A stretch of 64,000 nt of DNA from Hymenobacter sediminis (GCF_003231285.1 NZ_QKNS01000001.1:558001-622000); one strand, 5' to 3'; counted from the first letter of the stretch, positions 1 to 9,768 are shown. Numbers and translations are program-made. The notes: a model not told the origin generated them from the letters alone.

Positions 1-1051
1 ACTCTGCATCGGGCCCGGCTCCACCCATGAGAGCCGAGCGTCGACTGTGTAGCCAGGGCAAACCCAGAAACGCTACCCCCTGCACAGGGCTCAACCCCCG
101 CTCATGTAGGGGCTGCCCATCGGGCCCAAGTGCGCCGGGCACTTGCAGCCACTCATAATCGGGACCGAAGCCGGTGGCCCAAATAATGGCTTCCAGGGGT
201 GGGGTAGCGCTCCGTTGCCCGATGAGGGTAGCGGCCGCTGTTGCTTTCTGCGCCCGACCTATCAGATGCACATTTGGTAACTGGCGCACCCGGCGCAAAT
301 CGGCGCTGACTACGGGTTCAGGTCGGCGGCGCATCAGGCGCCCAACCCAGGAAGTACGGCTGGCCTGCATAATGTGGGTGCCGAGCAGTAGCGCCCACAT
401 AGCCGTGTTGTTGGGCATGGCCGGGGTTTTCTCATCAAAAGCCAGGTACACGGACCGGCCACTGGAAGCCAGGTCGGTGGCTATTTGGAGGGCTGAGTTG
501 CCACTGCCAACCACCCCAACCGGTCCGGGCCCCTGGATCTGAGTTGGTCGTAGGTAGGCGCTGCTGTGAAGCTGCTGCACTGCCGCTGGCAAGCGTTGGC
601 TAAAGGGTGGCACTCGAGGAGCAGTGAAAGGACCCGTGCACACCACCACGTTTTCAGCCTGCCAGCAGCGGCCCGTGGCGGCAAGCACCCGAAAGCCTCC
701 GGAAACTGGCTGCACGCTCACTACTTGCTGCCCGGTCTCAACCGGAAACTTAAAATGCGCGGCGTACTGACTTAGATAAGCGGCGGCCTCAGCTTTGGTG
801 GGGTAGCGGGTTGGCGGCCCTGGCCAGGGAAAACCCGGTAAGTTGCTGGCCCAGGCCGGAGAAAATAAGCGCAGGGAGTCGTAGCGGTTAGCCCAGACGT
901 CTCCTATTCCTTGCCGGCTTTCCAGCACCACAAACGGTGCCCCGGCCTGGCGTAGGTAGTAGGCCGCGGCTAAGCCCGCCTGGCCAGCCCCCACCACCAC
1001 GGTTTGCACCGCTTGGCAGGGGGTAGGAGAGAAGGCGTCAGAGGAAATCAT
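1..1051 (-). CDS. FAD-dependent oxidoreductase, CzcO/flavin monooxygenase-like (C-terminus off window)
   Basis: I translated this frame from the minus strand. It is open from an ATG at 1051 to the left edge (350 codons), so the C-terminus is missing. An N-terminal FAD-binding Rossmann motif, GAGQAG, lies at residues 21-26. A second dinucleotide (NADPH) motif, GSGNSA, is at about 182-187, and an ATG-type WATGF motif is near 297. This order is that of CzcO-like, group B flavin monooxygenase-type oxidoreductases, which use FAD and NADPH. The substrate cannot be told. No signal peptide is seen, so it should be cytoplasmic. It starts 45 bp after the stop of the hybrid kinase on the same strand and is probably the third gene of that operon. 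That link to a two-component system is inference. Confidence 0.85.
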   Translation of the reverse strand, partial: MISSDAFSPTPCQAVQTVVVGAGQAGLAAAYYLRQAGAPFVVLESRQGIGDVWANRYDSLRLFSPAWASNLPGFPWPGPPTRYPTKAEAAAYLSQYAAHFKFPVETGQQVVSVQPVSGGFRVLAATGRCWQAENVVVCTGPFTAPRVPPFSQRLPAAVQQLHSSAYLRPTQIQGPGPVGVVGSGNSALQIATDLASSGRSVYLAFDEKTPAMPNNTAMWALLLGTHIMQASRTSWVGRLMRRRPEPVVSADLRRVRQLPNVHLIGRAQKATAAATLIGQRSATPPLEAIIWATGFGPDYEWLQVPGALGPDGQPLHERGLSPVQGVAFLGLPWLHSRRSALMGGAGPDAE

Positions 1052-1096
1052 GGCGCATAATACAACGCCTACCTTAAATGAGGCCGAGCGTGGCTG

Positions 1097-4000
1097 TTAG
1101 CCGGGAAACTCTTGCCGAAGCTGCTGAATTACTTCATCCACCAACTGCCGAACCTGCTGCACGCCCTGCGTCAGCACTGGCCACTCAGCTGCTTCTGGCA
1201 ACTCGGCTGCCATTTCCAGGTCGCGCAGGATGCTACGTACCGCGTGAATCTGCAGCCCATCAACAGAGCTTTTCAGGTGGTGGGCCGTAGCACCGAGCTT
1301 GGTAAGATCGCGCGCTTGCAGAGCTGTTTCCAACTCCTCAACAATGGGAGGAGTGGTACTGATGAACAGATTGACCAAACGCCGGATAAACGCTTCATCG
1401 TTGTTCGACATGTGCCGAAGTCGGCTCAGGTCGTAGAGCTTGCCGGCTGGCAAGGGGGTAGGAGCTGGCGTGGCTGGCTCTTCGGCCTCCGGGGGGGCTG
1501 CCGCCGCAGGAGGCGTCGTAGTGTAGTCCAGGTGCAGCAGGTCGGCTATAGTCTGGAACAAGGCTTCCTCCTTGAAGGGCTTGGAGAGGTAGGCATCGAG
1601 GCCAGCGGCCTGGTAGCGCTCTGCCTCGCCGTACATGGCGTGCGCCGTGAGGGCCACCACTGGGGTAGCAGCTCGTTCAGCGTCAGGGTGCTCGCGCAGC
1701 AGACGGGTAGCGGCCACCCCATCCATGCCCGGCATCTGAATGTCCATCAGTACCACATCGTAGCGGTGCTGGCGAAACAAGGCTAGGGCCTCGGGGCCCG
1801 AGGAGGCCGTATCAACCTCCATACCCCAGCCTCGTAGCATTACCTGCACCAGTAATTGGTTTACGCGGTTGTCTTCGGTGAGGAGCACGCGCTTACCCCG
1901 CAGGCGTTGGAAATCGGGGGTAGGGGTAGGCGCGGCCGAGGGAGGCGCGGCCGCCCCAAACCGCAGCGCGAACCGGAAGGTACTACCTTGATGCAGGCGG
2001 CTTTCGGCCGTGAGTTCTCCGCCCAGCAGCTCCACCAACCCGCGCGAAATGCTCAGGCCCAGCCCGGAGCCGCCGTACTCACGGGCGGTGCTGGCCTCGG
2101 CCTGGGTGAAAGGCTCGAATAGCTGCTGCAGCTGCCCTTCCGAAATGCCAATGCCTGTATCTAACACGGCAAACTGATATTCCGGCTCGGCCGCTGGCAG
2201 ACTGATGCGGCGGCAAGTCAGCAGAACGTGGCCTTTGTCAGTGAATTTGATGGCGTTGCTGAGCAGATTCAGCAGCACCTGCCGGAGGCGGTACGGGTCG
2301 CCTTGTACCCAAATAGGAGTGGGCTCTGGGGGGAGCTGCAGGCGCAAACTGATGCCTTTCTCAGCGGCCTTTGGCATTAGGGCTTGGCAGCTGGCTTTCA
2401 GCACTTCCGTCAACTCAAACGGCACCGAATCGAGGCGTACCCGGCCCGCTCCTAGCTGGGCCATATCCAGAATATCGTTGATGACAATCAGCAAATGCTC
2501 AGCCGAGTGGCGGATGTGGTGCAGGTACTGCTGTTGCTCTTGGTCCAGGGTAGTTTTGGCCATCAGCTCCGCCAAGCCCATAATACCGTTCATGGGCGTG
2601 CGGATTTCGTGGCTCATGTTGGTCAGGAAGGTTTGCCGGGCCTGGGCATTCTGCTCGGCCACTTCCTTGGCTTGCTGCAGGGCTTGGCCCGTGCGCTTCA
2701 GTTCCGTAATGTCGTTATCAACCCCCAACACTTGCACCGTGCCATCGGCGAGGATAAATGGGCGCTTGATGGTATGAAACCAGCGCACCTGCCCCTCCGC
2801 ATCCAGGAAAGTGTCTTCCTGTGCTACCTCCTGCTTGTCCTCAATAACCAAGTCATCCTGAGCGCGGTGGCGGATCAGGTCGGGGAAGCCTTCCTGCAGC
2901 TGCGAGGCCGGTGTTTGCAGCAGCGCATCATTGCTCAGCCCGTAAAGCTGAGCCGTGGCCTGGTTGGCCAGAATGTAGTTGCCGTTACCGTCCTTTAAGT
3001 AAATCAGGTTCGGTACGGTGTCTATTACCTGACGGAACAAGCGGTTTTGCTCAGCCAGCCGCCGGTTGGCTGAGCGTCGTTGCTCGTCGGCAATCTTCCA
3101 ACGGGTTATATCTTCCGCCGAACCCACAATGCGCAGAACCTTACCCTGCTCGTCGCGCTCAAAGGGAGTGCTGCCAATACGCAGCCAGCGAATGGAGCCG
3201 TTGCGGTGATAAAGGAAAAACTCCAGGTATAGAATCTGCCCATCGGCTATGCCCCCTGCTTCCTCGAAGTGCTGGTGCAGGCGCTGGCCCTCCGACTCTG
3301 GCATGATTCGGGTGAACATGGCCCGCCCCATGTTTTGTATTTCGGTCTGCGAGTAGCCCAGCATGGGCTCAACGAAGCGGTTACAGTACACATTCGACTC
3401 CAACTGCAGATCATAGATGTAGATCAGGTTGGGCTTGGTGTTAGTAATGCGCTCCACAAAAAGCCGACTCTGCCTCAGTTCTTCCTCGGTGGCCCGGCGC
3501 TCTGTTACGTCGGTTGCCGAGCCTACCATCTGCCACACCCTACCATCGGGGTGGCGGGTAAAGCAGGTGCTTTTCAGGCTCAGCCACCGCCATTGGCCGT
3601 TGCGGTGCTGAAACCGGTACTCAAGGGTAGAAACCTGGCCCTCTTGCAGCTTATGCAGCATTTCCTGCTTGTGCACCATGGCCACCAGATCGTCGGGATG
3701 AACCAGGAGCTGAGCCACCTGGGAACCCATCTGCCGAATCTCATCTTCGGTATAGCCCAGCATCTGCTCCGTTTGCCGGTTGCTGTACAGTACGGCCCGC
3801 GCATCCATGTCGTAGAGAAACACGATGTTGGGCACTGTGTCGTTGATGCGAGCTGTAAAAAGCTGGCTGCGTACCAGTTCGGCCTCGGCTCTGCGGCGCT
3901 CCGTGATAGAGGTGAGGTAAACGTTAGCTTCCTGCTCTTGGAGCAAGGGCGCAACTGTCCAGAGGTAGAACTCCTCGCCCAGACGCTTTTCCACGGTACG

Positions 4001-4696
4001 GGGCTGGCCTGTACTAAGAGCCAAGGCAATTTCCTGACGCAGCACTCGCACGTTATCGAGGCCAGCTGGCTGAGAGAGGGCCTCTAGAGCCTTGCTGGCG
4101 GCAGGGTTGGCATACTGAGCCTCGGCGTCGCGATTAAACCGGATGATGGGCTGCGGACTCTGCTCGGCCAGGCGGGAAAGCTCCTGCACCCGCCGCTGAG
4201 CCTGCTGGTGCACCGTAACATCCTCAAAGCTCCAGACGTGCAGCATGGTCACGCCGTTCTGCACCACCGGCAGGTAGTCTTGCTGCAGAATGATGCCGCT
4301 TTCCAACTGCAGAATCTCGCCACTCACGCGCACTTTGCCCTCCCGGAGCTGGTGGTTGCGGGCTTGCATAACCTGTTCGTTGATGACTTGAGTGCGACCT
4401 TCCTGAACTAGGCTTTCGGTGCGCGTGCCCAGGTAGTAGCGGGGTGGATTCCGCAACCCAAACAGGTCGCACAAGCGCTGGTTAATCAGGGTGATGACCC
4501 GGTTCTGATCTTCGGCCAGAATAGCCGTGCTCATCGTTTCCAGCAAAGCCGTTGCCTGCTCGGCGGCAGCCTGACTGCGGGCTTTCAACTCAATTACCTG
4601 GCGACGGAAATCATCACACTCAGTTTGCGCCTGCCGCCAGGCCCGCTGGGCCTGGCGCAGCTGGCGCTGTAAGTGACGAGTACTAATAGGACTCAT
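1097..4696 (-). CDS. Hybrid sensor histidine kinase: 5 PAS, HisKA, HATPase, receiver, Hpt
   Basis: The protein has 1199 residues. A short coiled coil (about 8-55) leads into about five PAS/PAC units (roughly 50-160, 180-265, 285-400, 415-530 and 555-665). The HisKA H-box SHEIRTPMNG follows, with phospho-accepting His695. The ATPase carries the N-box LLSNAIKF (about 811-818), G1 DTGIG (846-850) and G2 GGSGLGL (875-881). A receiver domain has phospho-acceptor Asp985 (LMDIQMPGMDG). A C-terminal Hpt domain carries AHHLKSS with His1140. I see no membrane segment, so it is probably a cytosolic phosphorelay kinase sensing through its PAS domains. The start lies 27 bp after the stop of the sigma-54 response regulator gene, so the two are likely co-transcribed partners (inference). 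All key residues look intact. Confidence 0.93.
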   Translation of the reverse strand: MSPISTRHLQRQLRQAQRAWRQAQTECDDFRRQVIELKARSQAAAEQATALLETMSTAILAEDQNRVITLINQRLCDLFGLRNPPRYYLGTRTESLVQEGRTQVINEQVMQARNHQLREGKVRVSGEILQLESGIILQQDYLPVVQNGVTMLHVWSFEDVTVHQQAQRRVQELSRLAEQSPQPIIRFNRDAEAQYANPAASKALEALSQPAGLDNVRVLRQEIALALSTGQPRTVEKRLGEEFYLWTVAPLLQEQEANVYLTSITERRRAEAELVRSQLFTARINDTVPNIVFLYDMDARAVLYSNRQTEQMLGYTEDEIRQMGSQVAQLLVHPDDLVAMVHKQEMLHKLQEGQVSTLEYRFQHRNGQWRWLSLKSTCFTRHPDGRVWQMVGSATDVTERRATEEELRQSRLFVERITNTKPNLIYIYDLQLESNVYCNRFVEPMLGYSQTEIQNMGRAMFTRIMPESEGQRLHQHFEEAGGIADGQILYLEFFLYHRNGSIRWLRIGSTPFERDEQGKVLRIVGSAEDITRWKIADEQRRSANRRLAEQNRLFRQVIDTVPNLIYLKDGNGNYILANQATAQLYGLSNDALLQTPASQLQEGFPDLIRHRAQDDLVIEDKQEVAQEDTFLDAEGQVRWFHTIKRPFILADGTVQVLGVDNDITELKRTGQALQQAKEVAEQNAQARQTFLTNMSHEIRTPMNGIMGLAELMAKTTLDQEQQQYLHHIRHSAEHLLIVINDILDMAQLGAGRVRLDSVPFELTEVLKASCQALMPKAAEKGISLRLQLPPEPTPIWVQGDPYRLRQVLLNLLSNAIKFTDKGHVLLTCRRISLPAAEPEYQFAVLDTGIGISEGQLQQLFEPFTQAEASTAREYGGSGLGLSISRGLVELLGGELTAESRLHQGSTFRFALRFGAAAPPSAAPTPTPDFQRLRGKRVLLTEDNRVNQLLVQVMLRGWGMEVDTASSGPEALALFRQHRYDVVLMDIQMPGMDGVAATRLLREHPDAERAATPVVALTAHAMYGEAERYQAAGLDAYLSKPFKEEALFQTIADLLHLDYTTTPPAAAAPPEAEEPATPAPTPLPAGKLYDLSRLRHMSNNDEAFIRRLVNLFISTTPPIVEELETALQARDLTKLGATAHHLKSSVDGLQIHAVRSILRDLEMAAELPEAAEWPVLTQGVQQVRQLVDEVIQQLRQEFPG

Positions 4697-4723
4697 AATG
4701 TATGGCAGCTACCTCCTGACGTC

Positions 4724-6091
4724 TCAGCGAATGCGGACCTCGTTGTTCTGGACCATACGATAAATAGTGGACTTCCCGATTTGCAATTTCGCGGCTACCT
4801 GCAAAATATTTCCGTTGTGAGCATCCAGGTAGCGCTGCACAATGGCGGCCATTTGGGTGCGCAACGATTCGTTGGGCATAGTGCCGGGGGTAGTAGCATC
4901 GGTTGGGCCGTGGCGCAGAGGTAGGTCCTGGGGCTGAATCTGCTCGTTTTCTGCCAGTACGGCCGCCAGTTCTACTACCGCTTTCAGCTCCCGCACGTTG
5001 CCGGGGAAGTTGTAGTGCAACAGTTTCTGCTGGGCCGCGCTTGAGAGTGAGCAGGCCGCCATGTTGTTCTGGTTGCAGAAATCCTTCAGAAACGCGTCGG
5101 CCAGTAAAAGAATGTCCTCACCCCGCTCCCGCAACGGTGAAAGCATGATGGGCAGCCCCAGCAGGCGGTAATATAGGTCCTCGCGGAAACGTCCTTCCTT
5201 TACCTCCTGGGCTAGGTCTCGATGGGTGGCAACCATCAGGCGGGCGTCAAAGGGAATACGGGCGTTGCCACCAACCCGGGTTACTTCTCTTTCCTGTAAT
5301 ATCCGCAGCAGTTTGGCCTGCAGCCCTAGGTCCATTTCAGAAATTTCATCGAGGAATAGAGTGCCGTTGTGGGCTTCTTCAAAGCGCCCAATGCGACGCA
5401 CAATGGCTCCTGTGAAGGCCCCCTTTTCATGACCAAACAGTTCGCTTTCCAGCAGGTCGCGCGGAATGGCGGCCACGTTTACGGCCACAAACGCTCCATC
5501 GCGGCGGTCCGAGCGGAAATGAATAGCTTTAGCTACCAGCTCCTTACCGGTGCCAGTTTCTCCGCTGATAGAAACGGTGATGTTGGTGCGGGCTGCTTTA
5601 TCAATCAGAGAATACAACTGCTTGATCGGGGCGCTTTCGCCCAGAATAGCCCGCTGCGGGTCATATTTCTGCCCAATCTGCTCCTTCAGACGGGTGTTTT
5701 CCAGGCGCAATTCTAACTGCTTCCGGATGTTGCCTACGGTGTTCCAGAGGCGGTCGGCAGTTTCCTCATCCTTTACCAGGTAGTCGAAAGCACCCTGTCG
5801 TAGCAGACCAATGGCTGTACGGACATCTTCTTGCCCTGAAATAGCAATTACTGCTACCTCGGGCAGGCGCTCCTTAATCTGCCGCAGCACTTGGTCGCCT
5901 TTGCCATCGGGTAAGGAGTAGTCCAGCGTAATAATATCTGGCTTGTCGCCTAAGTTATCTAAGCAGGCTTGCGCGGTGGTAAACCGGCGAATAGTATAAT
6001 CAGGGTTCTGAGCCAGCTTGTATTCAAGTAGCTCACCATACCAAGCATTGTCCTCGACAATGAAGATAGAAACAGGTAAGGGTACGCTCAT
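4724..6091 (-). CDS. Sigma-54-dependent response regulator, NtrC family
   Basis: The protein has 455 residues from the ATG at 6091. An in-frame start at 6127 would add 12 residues of little protein-like character. The receiver domain (about 8-120) has acidic residues ED at 13-14, phospho-acceptor Asp57 and conserved Lys107. The AAA+ domain (about 148-385) has Walker A GETGTGKE (177-184), an intact sigma-54 contact loop GAFTGA (224-229) and Walker B TLFLDE. A Fis-type helix-turn-helix ends the protein (about 415-455). It should activate RpoN-dependent promoters when phosphorylated. It is the first gene of the run leading to the hybrid kinase and the flavoprotein, so it is the likely output of that kinase. 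Its regulon is unknown, and I could not find a clear -24/-12 site upstream. Confidence 0.95.
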   Translation of the reverse strand: MSVPLPVSIFIVEDNAWYGELLEYKLAQNPDYTIRRFTTAQACLDNLGDKPDIITLDYSLPDGKGDQVLRQIKERLPEVAVIAISGQEDVRTAIGLLRQGAFDYLVKDEETADRLWNTVGNIRKQLELRLENTRLKEQIGQKYDPQRAILGESAPIKQLYSLIDKAARTNITVSISGETGTGKELVAKAIHFRSDRRDGAFVAVNVAAIPRDLLESELFGHEKGAFTGAIVRRIGRFEEAHNGTLFLDEISEMDLGLQAKLLRILQEREVTRVGGNARIPFDARLMVATHRDLAQEVKEGRFREDLYYRLLGLPIMLSPLRERGEDILLLADAFLKDFCNQNNMAACSLSSAAQQKLLHYNFPGNVRELKAVVELAAVLAENEQIQPQDLPLRHGPTDATTPGTMPNESLRTQMAAIVQRYLDAHNGNILQVAAKLQIGKSTIYRMVQNNEVRIR

Positions 6092-6428
6092 GGGGTAGGA
6101 GGGAAAAGCACAGGAACTGTCCCTCATACATACTCCTTTTTTGAGAAAGAGGACGCATTAGGAATGTTCAATTCTTGCGGGTGGGTTTTCAGTAGCTCGG
6201 AAGTGGTCAAAAACGCGGAATTACGCGAGTATAGCGGGGAAATGTGGGGATACCAAAAAATCTAATTTTAGGAAATGTAATCCCGGAATGGGACAATATA
6301 GCATTTTTGGCTTTGTATTAAGTTATTGATAATCAAAATTTTGAACAAAAATGGTATGATTGGCAGATGAATTGGTACAGGGATAAGCACCTGATAACGA
6401 CGGTGACTATCAACTAATTGTCTCTGCT
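6092..6428. other. Divergent intergenic region, AT-rich in its right half
   Basis: These 337 bp separate the minus-strand regulator from the plus-strand T9SS protein. I see no gene. The right half is AT-rich and holds the promoter candidate listed separately at 6312-6343. No matching promoter box was found for the leftward operon, and no clear GG-N10-GC sigma-54 element. Confidence 0.7.
6312..6343 (+). promoter_or_regulatory. Putative Bacteroidota-type promoter of the 6429 gene
   Basis: TTTG at 6312-6315 is followed after 20 bp by AAATTTTG at 6336-6343. This matches the phylum consensus TTTG-N19/21-TAnnTTTG with one mismatch in the -7 box. It would give a leader of about 80 nt before the ATG at 6429. 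Confidence 0.45.
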
Positions 6429-8612
6429 ATGATACCATTTCGTCTCCCTTCTTTTACTAAGTCTCTGCTGGTAACGCTAGCATGGGCCTGGGCAGGGCTA
6501 CAATACGGTTGGGCCGCTGGTGCACCTATCTACTCGAACACAGGCAATCAAGGAGCTACCACTAGCCGGATCTGCGCGCTCTGTGTAGGAAGTAGTGTTG
6601 CCAATCCTGGCCAAGCCACCGACGATGATTTCAACAGCGCGGCCGCTATGCAGATAACGGCAGTAGGTGGTGGTTTGCGGTTACGAATGGACCTAAAGCA
6701 GCCAGCTCCGGCCAATTACCGGGCGGGCGTAGTGGTTGAGCGGGGTAGTAACGTGCTGAACCTGTTGTCTTTAAACTTAGCTAATGTCCTTGTTGTACGC
6801 ACGTATCTCAAGTCGGCTAATGGCTCCACTATGCAGGAGCAACTGCCTGTAGATGCCAGCGTGGCAGGTGCCATCCTGGGTCAAAACACGGGAAAGACTC
6901 GCCTAGAGTTTATTGCCACCAAGCCTTTTGACCAGGTTGAACTGGAGGCTGCCTCCTTGCTGAACTTGGGCTACATATTGAATGTGTATTATGCCTATGC
7001 CATTGACGCTAACGTGGTAACCACGGCTAATGGCTATGTTTCCCGATTTGAGAAACCTTCAAGTGCGTCTTACAGCACTCAGGTCGTCACGAACGGTATT
7101 AGTGTGTGCGTGAACTCCAACGTAAGTAACCCCCAGAACGCAGTAGATGCATCGCTCGACAACTACGCTACTATGGGCTCGTTGGTAGATGTTAGCTGTC
7201 CTACTACCTTGCAAACTCAGTTGGAAGGCACTTCTCCGGTTGGCTACCAAGCTGGCTTTGTAATAGGTAGTGGAAGTGTGCTGGATGTAAAAGCTCTGGA
7301 CGGCTTGCGAGTTACTACCTATTTAGGCGGGGTAGCGCAAGAATCGGCGGCAGGTAGTAGCTTGCTCAATCTGGAGCTACTGGGCAATGGCCAGTACAAC
7401 GTAAGCTTCCCAACTACTAAGTCATTCGACCGCGTAGAAATTCGCCAAACGGCCGCGCTGACCGCGTTGAATGACCTGCGGGTGTACTATGGGTTTGGCC
7501 TGGAGCCGCGGGTATTCCGCGACCAGGCTCCTCGACTCTCCCAATTCACAAGTCCTACCAACAACTACCAAGCGAGTGGCAACATTGCCAACCCTCAGAA
7601 CGCTGCTGACAAGGATGCGGAAGGCAGCTATGCTACGGTGAATAGCCTGCTGGGCATTGGCGGCACTACCCGGTTAAAGCTGCGGCTCGATGGGCCAGGC
7701 CGGGCCGGCAATGTGGCCGGCGCTATCCTGGGGTTAGGCACTGGCCTGCTCGATGCTAACCTGCTCTCTAACATCCGGGTCAATACCTATACCGGAACCC
7801 CTAGTACAAACGGCGGTACTGATGGCGCTCAGCTAGTGGAAAGTGCTTCAGCTAATGCGTTGCTGAATCTGGAAGTGTTAGCCAACGGGCAGCGCGAAGT
7901 ATCCTTCCTCACCACGCGCGACTTTGATTGGGTAGAAATTGAAATAGCCAGCGGTGTATCGGCGCTGGATAATACCCGCATCTACCGTGCCTTCGCCGAA
8001 GACCGACCTGTAGGCTTTCCTACTTCTATCACGGTGCCCAGACCTCTACCGGTACAACTGGCCTCTTTTACTGGCCGGCCCGTCGGGGGCGGTGTACAAC
8101 TGGTTTGGCAAACTTCGGCCGAGCTGAATAGCAGCCATTTTGTGGTAGAGCGCTCAGTGCAGGGCACTGGGGGCTTTCAGCCCATCGGGCAAGTAAAAGC
8201 CGCTGGTACTACCTCTGCTGTGCAGCGCTACACTTTGCAGGATGCCAGCGCCGGCTCCGTCGCCGCTCCTACCCTTTATTACCGGTTACGGCAGGTAGAT
8301 CAGGATGGCACCGAAAGCCTCTCGCCTGTTGTGGTCGTGAACTTCAACGTGGCCCCTGGCAGCTTTGCTGTGTATCCCAACCCCGCTACTGCCAACGATG
8401 ACATACGGGCTATGCTGCCAAGCCTGCCCGAGGGCTATTACCACCTAGCTGTGTACAACATGCAGGGAGGGCTGGTAGGCCAGTTCCCAGTAACGCAGCA
8501 TTCGGCAGTACTTTCTAGCCTGCGCCTGAGTGCAGGCCTGTATCAGGTGGTATTAGCCAAGGCCGACGGGCAGCGCGTCGCTACCCAGCGCCTAGTGATA
8601 AGCAGTCGCTAA
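6429..8612 (+). CDS. Secreted three-repeat protein with T9SS C-terminal sorting tail
   Basis: The protein has 727 residues, with an N-terminal signal peptide ending near residue 31. It has three homologous units of about 150-160 residues (roughly 45-195, 218-355 and 375-525). Each begins with a version of the motif V/IxNPxxAxDxD, followed by YATxxSL-like and RVxTYxG-like segments. I do not recognise this repeat family. A module of about 100 residues follows, starting LPVQLASF with VVERS and YYRLRQVD motifs. A related module is found in the T9SS protein at 41472. The last 80 residues form a type IX sorting domain (VYPNPAT and a GLYQVVL-like strand). It should cross the outer membrane by T9SS and be anchored or released at the cell surface. 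Adhesion is possible but not shown. Confidence 0.85.
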   Translation: MIPFRLPSFTKSLLVTLAWAWAGLQYGWAAGAPIYSNTGNQGATTSRICALCVGSSVANPGQATDDDFNSAAAMQITAVGGGLRLRMDLKQPAPANYRAGVVVERGSNVLNLLSLNLANVLVVRTYLKSANGSTMQEQLPVDASVAGAILGQNTGKTRLEFIATKPFDQVELEAASLLNLGYILNVYYAYAIDANVVTTANGYVSRFEKPSSASYSTQVVTNGISVCVNSNVSNPQNAVDASLDNYATMGSLVDVSCPTTLQTQLEGTSPVGYQAGFVIGSGSVLDVKALDGLRVTTYLGGVAQESAAGSSLLNLELLGNGQYNVSFPTTKSFDRVEIRQTAALTALNDLRVYYGFGLEPRVFRDQAPRLSQFTSPTNNYQASGNIANPQNAADKDAEGSYATVNSLLGIGGTTRLKLRLDGPGRAGNVAGAILGLGTGLLDANLLSNIRVNTYTGTPSTNGGTDGAQLVESASANALLNLEVLANGQREVSFLTTRDFDWVEIEIASGVSALDNTRIYRAFAEDRPVGFPTSITVPRPLPVQLASFTGRPVGGGVQLVWQTSAELNSSHFVVERSVQGTGGFQPIGQVKAAGTTSAVQRYTLQDASAGSVAAPTLYYRLRQVDQDGTESLSPVVVVNFNVAPGSFAVYPNPATANDDIRAMLPSLPEGYYHLAVYNMQGGLVGQFPVTQHSAVLSSLRLSAGLYQVVLAKADGQRVATQRLVISSR

Positions 8613-8665
8613 ACGCTTTTTTATCCCTACTCTATCCTTTGTTGTTCTATTGCTACCGGAGAAGG

Positions 8666-8705
8666 AGCCCCACTGTTGCAGGTCAGTGGGGCTTCGCTCT
8701 TTTTA
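8666..8705 (+). terminator. Intrinsic terminator of the T9SS repeat gene
   Basis: The 10-bp arms AGCCCCACTG (8666-8675) and CAGTGGGGCT (8684-8693) enclose an 8-nt loop and are followed by a T-rich tail. It lies 53 bp after the stop codon. Confidence 0.85.
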
Positions 8706-8880
8706 GGCCATTCTGCATAGATGAATAGTAGGAATATTTATTGCATCGGGCTAAGAGTCATACAATGCCAAAACGAGTATAATGATAACACTACGATAAC
8801 CTTAGAGCAGCAGCCACCCACCACTTTTGTTGCATTGAAGTTCCGTTTCTCCTTCTCTCCTTCCACCAAACACCGTCTAC

Positions 8881-9768
8881 ATGTACCGTCCCCTTTCCCG
8901 CGTACTGGCTCTGGCTCTACTCACGAGCTGTGTTGTATCCTGCTCAAAGGAGCAGGTAGATCCAACTCCTACCCCTGCTGCTACCTCCGAAACCACTGAT
9001 GCAACAGCTACCCGCGACAGCCACTTAGTAATGGGAAACCCCAGCGGTGCTACTGCCAATACAGCCAATTACTGGAACTACTTAGTGTCGAAGCCGCAAT
9101 ACGCTATGTCCTACCACCGCGACCGGGGCACGCCCAACTGGGTAAGTTGGCACCTGAGCAGCGCGTGGGTAGGCAGCACTGCCCGACAAGACAACTTTGC
9201 TCCCGATAATTCGCTGCCCTCAGGATGGTACCGCGTAACGAGCACCAGCTACACAGGATCCGGCTTCGACCGGGGGCACCAGTGCCCTTCCGCTGACCGT
9301 ACCGGCTCCGTGGCCGATAACTCGGCTACCTTCCTGATGAGCAACATGATTCCGCAGGCTCCCAATAACAACCAACGCACCTGGGCGAATCTGGAAAACT
9401 ACTGCCGCACCCTCATCAATGCTGGTAACGAGTTGTACATTATTTGTGGAAGCTATGGCAAAGGTGGTACCGGCTCCAACGGCTATGCCACTACCCTTGA
9501 TGCTGGCCGCGTAACCGTGCCAGCGCGGGTATGGAAAGTAATTGTGGTACTACCAAACGGCTCTGGAGATGCCTCTCGCGTGACAAGCAGCACACGTGTT
9601 ATTGCCATCAACACCCCCAACGACAACTCCCTAAGCACTACCTGGGGCTCTTACCGTACTACCGTTGATGCCATTGAGGCTGCCACTGGCTATGACCTGC
9701 TTTCTGCGGTTTCAACCTCGGTGCAAAGCGTAATTGAGGCCCGCGTGGATAACGGCCCGACCAGCTGA
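8881..9768 (+). CDS. DNA/RNA non-specific endonuclease, lipoprotein (NUC1 family)
   Basis: The protein has 295 residues. The N-terminus is a lipoprotein signal with possible lipobox cysteines at 17 and 21, then a Pro/Thr-rich linker. The nuclease domain (about 60-290) carries the signature DRGHQCPSADR, with the general base His133. The metal-binding Asn is in the QAPNNNQRTW segment (about 159-168). Known members of this beta-beta-alpha-metal family cut DNA and RNA without sequence preference. As a lipoprotein it would act outside the cytoplasm, for example in nutrient scavenging from extracellular nucleic acid (inference). I see no immunity gene next to it, which argues against a toxin role. 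It is monocistronic. Confidence 0.92.
   Translation: MYRPLSRVLALALLTSCVVSCSKEQVDPTPTPAATSETTDATATRDSHLVMGNPSGATANTANYWNYLVSKPQYAMSYHRDRGTPNWVSWHLSSAWVGSTARQDNFAPDNSLPSGWYRVTSTSYTGSGFDRGHQCPSADRTGSVADNSATFLMSNMIPQAPNNNQRTWANLENYCRTLINAGNELYIICGSYGKGGTGSNGYATTLDAGRVTVPARVWKVIVVLPNGSGDASRVTSSTRVIAINTPNDNSLSTTWGSYRTTVDAIEAATGYDLLSAVSTSVQSVIEARVDNGPTS

Noticed and set aside
1112..4087. Long plus-strand frames antisense to the hybrid kinase
   Set aside because: They mirror the codon phase of a GC-rich gene and have no domain; the minus-strand frame shows complete kinase motifs.
6091..6110. AGGAGG-like sequence near the sigma-54 regulator start
   Set aside because: It is on the plus strand, while the gene is on the minus strand, so it cannot be its ribosome site.
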